In this document: one piece after another, positions 1-5,380 of the stretch
Layout: each line of letters opens with the position of its first letter
How positions within the stretch are numbered: the stretch's first letter is position 1
Source: Thermodesulfobacteriota bacterium
GTDB lineage: Bacteria; Desulfobacterota; DSM-4660; Desulfatiglandales; HGW-15
Direction: 5' to 3'
NCBI GenBank assembly: GCA_025454125.1
Contig: JALOPA010000244.1
Coordinates: forward strand, 1-7,392
DNA length: 7,392 bases
Made by a program: the position numbers and the translations under genes
The notes under the pieces: generated by a model
Told to the model about the DNA's origin: nothing
Seen by the model: only the letters and a program-made list of their open reading frames with translations
Databases searched by the model: none

Positions 1-34
1 GCCTTTTTCCCCCGCCCGTAATCGTCATGCCCGA

Positions 35-51
35 TTGGCACAGGAATTGCT
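35..51 (+). promoter_or_regulatory. Putative sigma-54 (-24/-12) promoter before the AMIN-TPR gene
   Basis: The sequence reads TTGGCAC, five bases, then TTGCT, against the sigma-54 consensus YTGGCAC-N5-TTGCW. The invariant GG (37-38) and GC (49-50) are exactly 12 bases apart, as required. Taking GC as -13/-12 puts the transcription start near base 62, only about two bases before the ATG at 64. The sigma-54 activator gene downstream and a second such promoter at 4009 make a chance match less likely. Activator binding sites would lie mostly outside the window. Confidence 0.7.
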
Positions 52-55
52 CACC

Positions 56-60
56 AGGAG
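56..60 (+). promoter_or_regulatory. Possible Shine-Dalgarno AGGAG, unusually close to the ATG at 64
   Basis: AGGAG ends only three bases before the ATG at 64, which is shorter than the usual 5-9 base spacing. It also lies upstream of the start site predicted for the sigma-54 promoter at 35-51, so it would not be in that transcript. It could work only on a longer mRNA made from a promoter further upstream. Confidence 0.35.
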
Positions 61-63
61 CGT

Positions 64-2637
64 ATGCTCCAGATCCGACACTTAGGATGGGCTTGGCTTC
101 TGGTCGTGGCGTTCTCATGGCCGGGCGCCTGCCTTGCGGTCACGGGATCGGCGCCGTCCCCCGAAGGGGGAATCCTGACCCGGGTGGTTTCAGTGAAATC
201 AAAGACCACGGACCGGGAGACGGTCCTCACGGTGGAAGGCAACGGGAGGATTCAGGAATACTCCTGGGAGACCTTCGAGGACCCGCCCCGGATCGTTGTG
301 GACCTCCTGTGCACAAACCCCGGTTTCGAGTCGAGAACCCTAGCCGTGAGCAGCCCGAACATCGAGAGGGTTCGAATCGGGCACCACCCCGACCGGATCA
401 GGCTCGTTTTTGATGTGAAAGGCCTTCCCCTTCCCGCCTTCTCGGTGGCCCAGAAGAAAACCTCCCTGGTCCTGACGGTTGCCTCCGACAGGAGGGTTGC
501 CCCGGGGATGGTGCAGGCTCCGTCCGTCCCGGAACCGGAGAAGGCTGACGACAGGAAAGAGGAGGTCCGGGCCGACGAGAAACGGGCGGTTTTCTTTGCC
601 CCGGAAGAGGCCGTTCCTCCCCACGAGGACCGTACCGCGAAGACCAGCCCGGGATCCTCCTCGGAAGAACTCCCGGACCTCAAGAACCCGGACACCCACC
701 CGGATACGGTTCTGCTTCGCCAGGGGATTGAGGCCTTTGGAGCGAAGCGCTGGGCCTCGGCGATCGAACGCTTTCGGCTCCTGCTGGAGCAGGACCCGGG
801 GAGCCCCCATGGCGAGAGAGCCTCCTTTCTCCTGGCAAGATCCTACGATGGCGCCAAGGACCCTTCGGTTCCATCCCAAATCCTGGAAGTGCAGGGCTAC
901 TATGACGCCTTTCTCGGCCGCTACGGGTCCTCACAGTTCGCCGCGGAGGCGCTCGTGGCCAAGGGACATCTCAGTGTGCTGCTCGGCCATCATGAAGAAG
1001 CGATCGGGTATTACGGTCTGGCCTTCAACCGCCACAAGGACTCGCCCGCAGCAGCGGGGGCTCTCGCAGGAAAAATGAGGGTCCTCATTCTGAAAAGGCA
1101 ATGGGAGGATGCCCTTGCGGTCTCCCAGTACCTTCTCCGGCACTATCCGCAGAGCCCGGAGGCGCTGGATGCCAAAATGGAACTGGCGAAGCTTCTCTAC
1201 GAAATGAACCGGTTCAAGGAATCGCTGGCCGCCCTGACCGGCTTGGACACGCGCGAGGGGCGGACTGTGTATCTTCGCCCCGAAATCGCCCTCTATGTGG
1301 GATACAACGCGTACGAATTGGGGAATCACCCGCAGGCCCGTGAGCACCTCATGCGATACTACAACATGGTTCCGGCCTCAAAAGAGAGTTCTCTGGTGCT
1401 CGCCAAGATCGGGGATACCTACCGGGAGCAAAACCTCTTGGACCCTGCGGCCAAGGTCTATCAGTGGGCCATAGAGCGTCATCCGGATTCAGAGGGCGCT
1501 CTCATCTGCCGGATCCGGTTGGCGGAGTTGCAGGGTCAGGGTCAAGGAAAGGCGCACCAAGAGGGGCCGGGGTGGTCGGTGGAGAAGGCCCTTTCCCAGA
1601 GGGAAGCGTACGAGAGCATCCTCAAGAGCTCCAGCCGCAAAGAAGACAAGAACCCGCTGGTGGCGCTGGCGTACCTCAAACTGGCGGTGATCTACCAGAA
1701 GCAGGAGGAGTACGGGAAAAGCCTGGCCATGATCAAGGAGCTGCTGAACCGTTTCGGGACACAGCCCCTCCAGAAAGAGACGGACCACATTCTGCTCAAA
1801 AGCCTGGAAGGAACAGTCCGGCAGGCCCTGCAGGCCAACGACCACGCGAAGGCGGTTCATTTCTACTACGAGGAGAAGGATCTGTTTTTGAGAATCAACT
1901 CCCCTGAACTCTTTTTGGCGATCGCCAGGGCCTTTCTCAATCTCGACCTGAAAGAGGACGCCTTGGACCTGTTCAAAACGGCGGGAGGCCTCCTGCCGGA
2001 TGAGGAGAAGCCTGCCGACCTGCTCTACTACCAGGCCTGGGATCTTCAACGTCGAAACCAGCCGGAGCAGGCCCTCGAACCCCTGAGAGCGATCACCGAC
2101 CGAGGGAAAGACAAGGCGTACATCTCCCGGGCGCACCAGCTCAGGGGAAGGATTCTGGCCGGTCAAAAGCAATGGGACAGGGCTCTGGAGGCTTTTGCCT
2201 CGGCCCTCAAGTCCCCTCCGGATGGCTGCACCCACCTTGAGATTCTGACGGAGAGGGCGTCGGCCATGGCGTCCTGTGGAATGAAGGAGGCGGCTCTCCA
2301 ATCGATTCGACAGGCGAGAGACCTCGCCAAGGGGTGCGCCCAGCCCCCTCTCCCGGTGCTTGAAGATCTCGCCGATGTTCTCTTTCGCCTGGGTCGCACC
2401 GGCGAGGCGCTGGTGCTGATCGAGGAGGAAATGGGGAAGGAAGAAAACCGTCAAGAAGAGGCAAGGCTTCAATGGAGGCTGGCTCAATACCGGGAGAGCC
2501 TCGGCCAGGCAGAGAGCTCCCAGACGGTCTATCGGCGCCTATCCCAGATCGAGGATCCACTCTGGGCCAGTCTGGCGAAGGAGAGGATGGAAGACCTGCG
2601 GTTTCAGAGAGACATGGGATCCTTCACGAGGCCTTAG
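64..2637 (+). CDS. Exported AMIN-domain and TPR-repeat protein, probably periplasmic and flagellum-associated
   Basis: This 857-residue protein begins with a signal peptide: basic residues R5 and H6, a hydrophobic core at about 8-19, and a likely signal peptidase I cleavage near A25. C23 lacks a proper lipobox because P20 is at -3. Residues ~38-140 look like an AMIN domain, the beta-sandwich that localises AmiC and PilQ to the envelope; characteristic parts are RIVVDL (76-81) and VRIGHHPDRIRLVFDV (103-118). Residues ~141-212 form a charged, Pro-rich, probably disordered linker. From ~215 to the end is an alpha-helical solenoid with about 10-12 TPR-like units, for example near 228-248, 346-366, 455-476, 628-645 and 702-720. 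A short Gln-Gly run (490-495) interrupts it. ATG 64 is the first usable start, since an in-frame TAA lies at 19-21, and it is needed for the signal peptide. The regulator gene follows after 24 bases, so the two are probably co-transcribed. AMIN suggests peptidoglycan association and TPRs suggest protein binding. A flagellar scaffold role is inferred from context; type IV pilus or general envelope roles are alternatives. Confidence 0.85.
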   Translation: MLQIRHLGWAWLLVVAFSWPGACLAVTGSAPSPEGGILTRVVSVKSKTTDRETVLTVEGNGRIQEYSWETFEDPPRIVVDLLCTNPGFESRTLAVSSPNIERVRIGHHPDRIRLVFDVKGLPLPAFSVAQKKTSLVLTVASDRRVAPGMVQAPSVPEPEKADDRKEEVRADEKRAVFFAPEEAVPPHEDRTAKTSPGSSSEELPDLKNPDTHPDTVLLRQGIEAFGAKRWASAIERFRLLLEQDPGSPHGERASFLLARSYDGAKDPSVPSQILEVQGYYDAFLGRYGSSQFAAEALVAKGHLSVLLGHHEEAIGYYGLAFNRHKDSPAAAGALAGKMRVLILKRQWEDALAVSQYLLRHYPQSPEALDAKMELAKLLYEMNRFKESLAALTGLDTREGRTVYLRPEIALYVGYNAYELGNHPQAREHLMRYYNMVPASKESSLVLAKIGDTYREQNLLDPAAKVYQWAIERHPDSEGALICRIRLAELQGQGQGKAHQEGPGWSVEKALSQREAYESILKSSSRKEDKNPLVALAYLKLAVIYQKQEEYGKSLAMIKELLNRFGTQPLQKETDHILLKSLEGTVRQALQANDHAKAVHFYYEEKDLFLRINSPELFLAIARAFLNLDLKEDALDLFKTAGGLLPDEEKPADLLYYQAWDLQRRNQPEQALEPLRAITDRGKDKAYISRAHQLRGRILAGQKQWDRALEAFASALKSPPDGCTHLEILTERASAMASCGMKEAALQSIRQARDLAKGCAQPPLPVLEDLADVLFRLGRTGEALVLIEEEMGKEENRQEEARLQWRLAQYRESLGQAESSQTVYRRLSQIEDPLWASLAKERMEDLRFQRDMGSFTRP

Positions 2638-2661
2638 ACCAAGAAAGGGACGACCATTTCG

Positions 2662-4005
2662 ATGGCAGGGAAGAAGATTTTGCTGGTGGATCAAGACCTC
2701 GATCAGAGGGCCCTCATCGCCCGGGCCCTGGATCCGGAAGGGTGCACCCTGGTGACGGCCCCGGACGTGTTTTCAGCGCTGGAGAAGCTGGCCGGGGACG
2801 CCTTTGACCTGATCATCTCGGAGATGGACCTCCCCCACTTGGACGCCCTCAACCTGCTGAAGAGGCTGAAGGACCTGAGGCTCGCCACCCCGGTGGTGGT
2901 GGTGACTTCCCGCGCCTCCGTCGCCCAGGCCGTGGAGGCCATGAAGCTGGGGGTGCTTGATTTCATCCTGAAGCCTTTCCACCCCAAGTCCCTGAAGGCA
3001 CTCCTGAGCCAGATCGGTCAGAATCCGAAACACCCTGAAAAGGATCCGGCGGAGAACCGCTACGCCCTCATCACCCAGAGCCCGCGGATGAGGGAACTCC
3101 TCGACCAGGCAAAAGACATCGCGGACAGCCGCGCCTCGGTCTTCATCCAGGGGGAATCGGGAACGGGAAAGGAACTCTTCGCCCGTTACATCCACAGGCA
3201 CAGCAAGAGGAAAGACAAGCCTTTTGTGGCGGTCAATTGCAGTGCGCTTCCTGAGACCCTGCTCGAAAGCGAGATTCTAGGCCACGAGAAAGGGTCCTTC
3301 ACAGGGGCCGTGGCTCGAAAGAAGGGCAAGTTCGAGCTGGCGAACGAAGGGACCCTTCTTTTGGACGAGATCAGCGAGATGGCTTTTGCGCTCCAGTCCA
3401 AGCTCCTCAGGGTGCTTCAGGAGCGGGAGGTGGACCGCATCGGAGGAGACAAACCCATCCCCGTGGACGTGAGGGTCATGGCCACCACCAACAGGGAAAT
3501 CGACAACCTCCTGAAGGAAGGGAGCTTCAGAGAAGACCTCTTCTTCCGTCTGAACGTCATCCCCTTCCGTCTCCCCCCCCTCAGAGAGAGGAAAGAGGAC
3601 ATCCCGCTCCTGGCCCGGTTCTTTGTGGAAAAGGTCACTCGCCTGGAGGGACGCTCTGTCAAAGGTTTGACGGATGAGGCGGTCGAAGGTCTGGCCCGGA
3701 TGCCCTGGAGGGGGAATGTGCGGGAACTGGAGAACACGGTGGCCAGGGCTGTGCTCCTCTGCAAAGGAGAACGGATTGAGAGGAAGGATCTTTTCCCGGA
3801 AAGGCACGAGAGGGAAGGCGAGGGGGCAAACTTCATGCCTTCTTTCTCCACCATCTCCCTTAAAGAGCTTGAAAAAAAGACGATTCTCCATGCTCTGGAC
3901 CGGACGAACGGCAACCGGACCCATGCGGCGGAAATCCTGGGGATCAGTGTGCGGACCCTGAGGAACAAACTGAACGAGTACAGAGAGAAAATGCAATGCG
4001 CCTAG
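2662..4005 (+). CDS. Sigma-54-dependent flagellar regulator (receiver-AAA+-Fis), atypical receiver
   Basis: This 447-residue protein has the NtrC/FlrC/FlbD layout and should use ATP hydrolysis to open sigma-54 promoter complexes. The receiver spans ~1-120. Its AAA+ domain (~135-370) has Walker A GESGTGKE (164-171), the sigma-54 contact loop as GSFTGA (211-216, a natural variant of GAFTGA), Walker B TLLLDEI (231-237), sensor I ATTN (274-277), candidate arginine fingers R290 and R296, and sensor II GNVREL (351-356). A Fis-type helix-turn-helix occupies ~398-441. The receiver keeps T82 and K104 of the switch machinery. E54 replaces the phosphoacceptor Asp, and Q11 replaces one of the two Mg-binding acids next to D10. 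It may therefore act independently of phosphorylation or be controlled by a partner protein, as described for FlbD of Caulobacter. AAAGGGA about 11 bases upstream is a plausible ribosome site. Its position between two sigma-54 promoters and next to flgB makes it the likely activator of the basal-body operon. Because FlrC, FleR, FlgR and FlbD share this layout, no symbol is assigned. Confidence 0.95.
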   Translation: MAGKKILLVDQDLDQRALIARALDPEGCTLVTAPDVFSALEKLAGDAFDLIISEMDLPHLDALNLLKRLKDLRLATPVVVVTSRASVAQAVEAMKLGVLDFILKPFHPKSLKALLSQIGQNPKHPEKDPAENRYALITQSPRMRELLDQAKDIADSRASVFIQGESGTGKELFARYIHRHSKRKDKPFVAVNCSALPETLLESEILGHEKGSFTGAVARKKGKFELANEGTLLLDEISEMAFALQSKLLRVLQEREVDRIGGDKPIPVDVRVMATTNREIDNLLKEGSFREDLFFRLNVIPFRLPPLRERKEDIPLLARFFVEKVTRLEGRSVKGLTDEAVEGLARMPWRGNVRELENTVARAVLLCKGERIERKDLFPERHEREGEGANFMPSFSTISLKELEKKTILHALDRTNGNRTHAAEILGISVRTLRNKLNEYREKMQCA

Positions 4006-4008
4006 ACA

Positions 4009-4024
4009 AGGCACGCAACTTGCT
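4009..4024 (+). promoter_or_regulatory. Sigma-54 (-24/-12) promoter of the flgBC-fliEFG operon
   Basis: The sequence AGGCACGCAACTTGCT is a near-perfect match to TGGCACG-N4-TTGCW, differing only at the first base. GG (4010-4011) and GC (4022-4023) have the required 12-base spacing. The predicted transcription start is near 4035, giving a leader of about 32 bases that contains the flgB ribosome site. The promoter begins four bases after the regulator's stop codon, so any upstream activator site would fall inside the 3' end of the regulator gene. A GCCCGGGC palindrome (4041-4048) lies in the leader; its role is unknown. Confidence 0.85.
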
Positions 4025-4052
4025 TTCCAAGCATCCCAGAGCCCGGGCGCGC

Positions 4053-4060
4053 AGGAGGGA
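4053..4060 (+). promoter_or_regulatory. Strong ribosome binding site of flgB
   Basis: AGGAGGGA ends six bases before the ATG at 4067, a near-ideal Shine-Dalgarno. It lies inside the leader predicted from the sigma-54 promoter at 4009-4024, which supports both the start codon and the promoter call. Confidence 0.8.
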
Positions 4061-4066
4061 AGATCC

Positions 4067-4474
4067 ATGGAGGACAAATTCTCCTTTCATCATGTGTGGG
4101 GAGGCCTCGAAAAAGCCTTGGGGATCGCCCAGCAGAGACACTCGGTGATCACGGAGAACATCGGCCATCTGGATACCCCGAGGTACAGGCCTAAGGAGAT
4201 CGACTTCCAGAGCGCTCTGAAGCAGGCCATGGAGGGAAGCCCGTCCGTTTCCATGACGCAAACCGATCCGAGGCATCTCGGCATGGCGCCTGGAGGTCTG
4301 AAGGGCGTGGAGGTGACGGAGGAAGAGGAGGAGTGGAACGGGTTCAATTGGGTCAGCATCGACAGGGAAATGACCCGGCTGGCTGAAAACGATCTGCTCT
4401 TCCGCACGGCTTCCGAGATCCTGACCCGGAAGATCAACCTCTTGAAGGACATCATCAGAGAAGGAGGACGATGA
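4067..4474 (+). CDS. flgB: Flagellar proximal rod protein FlgB
   Basis: FlgB is a proximal rod subunit, exported by the flagellar type III system and assembled on FliE and the MS ring. At 135 residues the length is normal. The N-terminal rod motif, usually close to NIANxxTPGY, is recognisable but divergent: N31-I32-G33-H34-L35-D36-T37-P38-R39-Y40, with Arg for the usual Gly, followed by the typical PKEIDF (42-47). A flexible acidic middle section includes a run of five Glu (~85-89). The C-terminal helix resembles the family, with IDREMTRLAEND at about 104-115 and then a heptad-like helix to the end. It is the first gene after the sigma-54 promoter and ends one base before the flgC ATG, so translation is probably coupled. 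The gene order flgB-flgC-fliE supports the assignment beyond the sequence match. Confidence 0.95.
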   Translation: MEDKFSFHHVWGGLEKALGIAQQRHSVITENIGHLDTPRYRPKEIDFQSALKQAMEGSPSVSMTQTDPRHLGMAPGGLKGVEVTEEEEEWNGFNWVSIDREMTRLAENDLLFRTASEILTRKINLLKDIIREGGR

Positions 4475-4475
4475 C

Positions 4476-4898
4476 ATGGGGATCTTTCGAACCTTTGACA
4501 TCAGCGCCTCTGGACTCCGTGTTCAGAGGAAAAGGATGGACGTCATTGCCAGCAACCTGGCCAATATGGAGACCACACGCACGGAACAGGGAGGCCCTTA
4601 CCGCAGAAAAATGATCGTTCTCGGCACCGAGCCCGTGGAGGATTTTGACGCGCTGTTCAGCCGCCGGTTGGAGGCCGCAAAGATCGAGGACGTGGTGGAG
4701 GATCAGAGTCCGTGGGTGCAGGTCCATGATCCGGGCCATCCCGACGCGGACGAGGAAGGCTCGGTCCTGAAACCCAATGTGGACCTTGTTGTCGAAATGA
4801 CGAATCTCCTCACGGCCAGGAGGGTGTTCGAAGCGAATGTGACGGCCATGAAGACCACCAGACAAATGGCGCTCAAGGCCCTGGAGATCGGGAGATAA
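4476..4898 (+). CDS. flgC: Flagellar proximal rod protein FlgC
   Basis: FlgC is the second proximal rod subunit, assembled in the periplasm alongside FlgB. Its 140 residues match the family's usual length. The N-terminal rod signature is clear: DISASGL (8-14), then QRKRMDVIASNLAN (17-30), TTRT (33-36) and GGPYRRK (39-45). The C-terminal half carries the equally typical DPGHPDADEEG (84-94), PNVD (99-102), VEM (105-107) and FEANVTAMKTT (118-128), ending in ALEIGR. The usual Tyr after DEEG is Ser here. AAGGAGG (4461-4467) inside the end of flgB provides a strong ribosome site eight bases before the ATG. Three bases separate its stop from fliE. Confidence 0.97.
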   Translation: MGIFRTFDISASGLRVQRKRMDVIASNLANMETTRTEQGGPYRRKMIVLGTEPVEDFDALFSRRLEAAKIEDVVEDQSPWVQVHDPGHPDADEEGSVLKPNVDLVVEMTNLLTARRVFEANVTAMKTTRQMALKALEIGR

Positions 4899-4901
4899 AC
4901 C

Positions 4902-5192
4902 ATGGCAGACCTGAGAATCAACGAGACCGTGGCCCTGCCCCTGGAAAGGGGCGGGCAGAAAAAAACGTCCGCCGCCGAGGGGTTCGGGAACCTTCTGGAG
5001 GAGGCGGTGGGCAAAGTCCGTCACCTCGAGGGCGAGGCCAATCGTTCCCTCGGAGCGCTTCTGGAGGGGAAGGCCGACGTTACGGAATACATGATTGCGT
5101 CGCAAAAGGTCGATCTCTCCATGCGCCTGCTCCTGACGGTGAGGAACAAAGTGATCGAAGCCTACAAAGAAATCATGCACATGCAGTACTAG
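4902..5192 (+). CDS. fliE: Flagellar hook-basal body protein FliE
   Basis: FliE is the small export substrate that joins the MS ring (FliF) to the rod. At 96 residues it is slightly short but normal. The N-terminal ~25 residues are variable, and the rest is helical. Its C-terminal signature is well conserved: G56-K57-A58-D59-V60, then MIASQKVDLSMRLLLTVRNK (64-83) and IEAYKEIMHMQY (85-96). A modest GGGAG (4890-4894) overlaps the end of flgC, seven bases before the ATG, suggesting coupled translation. The gene is followed by the 188-base repeat-containing gap, the only break in the otherwise tight operon. Confidence 0.96.
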   Translation: MADLRINETVALPLERGGQKKTSAAEGFGNLLEEAVGKVRHLEGEANRSLGALLEGKADVTEYMIASQKVDLSMRLLLTVRNKVIEAYKEIMHMQY

Positions 5193-5221
5193 CAGATGGC
5201 GCAAAAAACGTCGATCCGCCG

Positions 5222-5249
5222 GAGTGACAAGTGAGGAGTGACCAGTGAC
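5222..5249 (+). repeat. Heptamer tandem repeat, consensus NAGTGAC, four units
   Basis: Four in-phase 7-base units are visible: GAGTGAC, AAGTGAG, GAGTGAC and CAGTGAC. A degenerate fifth, CAGACAC, follows at 5250-5256. Read on the minus strand, the stretch encodes LVTGHSSLVT-like peptide. I recall that pattern from spurious open reading frames in unrelated genomes, which suggests a dispersed intergenic repeat family rather than something specific to flagella. Confidence 0.75.
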
Positions 5250-5297
5250 CAGACACACAGGAACGACGGGTATTCCGAGCCACTCGTTCCTTGTCAC
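5224..5297. repeat. Imperfect long inverted repeat, 17-base arms
   Basis: Arms 5224-5240 and 5281-5297 pair at 13 of 17 positions. GTGACAAG (5224-5231) pairs with CTTGTCAC (5290-5297), and GAGTG (5236-5240) pairs with CACTC (5281-5285), separated by a four-base internal mismatch. The enclosed loop is 40 bases. The left arm overlaps the heptamer array, so the right arm may be an inverted, decayed copy of the same repeat family. Confidence 0.6.
5259..5291. repeat. Perfect 8-base inverted repeat AGGAACGA / TCGTTCCT
   Basis: AGGAACGA (5259-5266) is the exact reverse complement of TCGTTCCT (5284-5291), with a 17-base loop. It competes with the longer inverted repeat for the same right arm, so the RNA could form one structure or the other, not both in full. 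No T-tract follows, so it is not an intrinsic terminator. Confidence 0.55.
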
Positions 5298-5366
5298 CGA
5301 GACGCGCGCCTCGCATCCGAGCGCAATGGAGCAACCTGCGAGCAGAGGCGTTTAAGGCACCCTGCC

Positions 5367-5374
5367 GAGAAAGG
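5367..5374 (+). promoter_or_regulatory. Ribosome binding site fixing the fliF start at 5381
   Basis: GAGAAAGG ends six bases before the ATG at 5381, a good spacing. The same frame is open upstream to a TTG at 5291, but that start would add 30 Arg-rich residues encoded by repeat-containing DNA, with no comparable ribosome site. The site and family alignment both favour 5381. Confidence 0.75.
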
Positions 5375-5380
5375 CGATTC

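Larger units (their letters stand above)
5193..5380 (+). other. 188-base fliE-fliF intergenic region with repeats
   Basis: This gap is unusual in an operon whose other junctions are 1-61 bases. The first half holds a heptamer tandem repeat and overlapping inverted repeats (listed separately). The second half contains a possible stem from CGCCTC (5307-5312) and GAGGCG (5345-5350). I see no convincing coding sequence, no T-tract terminator and no sigma-54 promoter here. fliF is therefore probably still transcribed from the promoter before flgB, with this region in the mRNA between the two genes. Confidence 0.7.

Noticed and set aside
1..10. GCC followed by a T-tract as the tail of an intrinsic terminator of an upstream gene
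   Set aside because: The possible stem lies outside the window, so a hairpin cannot be shown. A five-T run alone is not enough.
1489..2487. 332-codon open frame on the minus strand inside the AMIN-TPR gene
   Set aside because: It is a frame shadow of a well-supported TPR gene, with no recognisable domain or ribosome site.
3292..3309. GSFTGA instead of GAFTGA as a defect in sigma-54 contact
   Set aside because: Ser at the second position is a known natural variant in active enhancer-binding proteins, and the rest of the AAA+ domain is intact.
5222..5256. Heptamer array as a CRISPR array
   Set aside because: The units are 7 bases with no spacers between them and no cas genes are nearby.
4455..5297. 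280-codon open frame on the minus strand across flgC, fliE and the spacer
   Set aside because: It lies antisense to clearly conserved flagellar genes, and its low-complexity His/Leu-rich product matches no family. Long antisense frames are common in high-GC genes. Its N-terminus is only the heptamer repeat translated.
5355..5370. AAGGCAC before fliF as a third sigma-54 promoter
   Set aside because: No TTGC/GC element lies at the required 12-base spacing; the nearest GC is too close. The GG-GC pair at 5328-5339 is also mis-spaced at 10 bases.
5291..5380. Upstream TTG start that would extend FliF by 30 residues
   Set aside because: The added residues are Arg-rich, come from the repeat-containing spacer and do not resemble FliF. 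The ATG at 5381 has a well-spaced GAGAAAGG and begins the recognisable family N-terminus.
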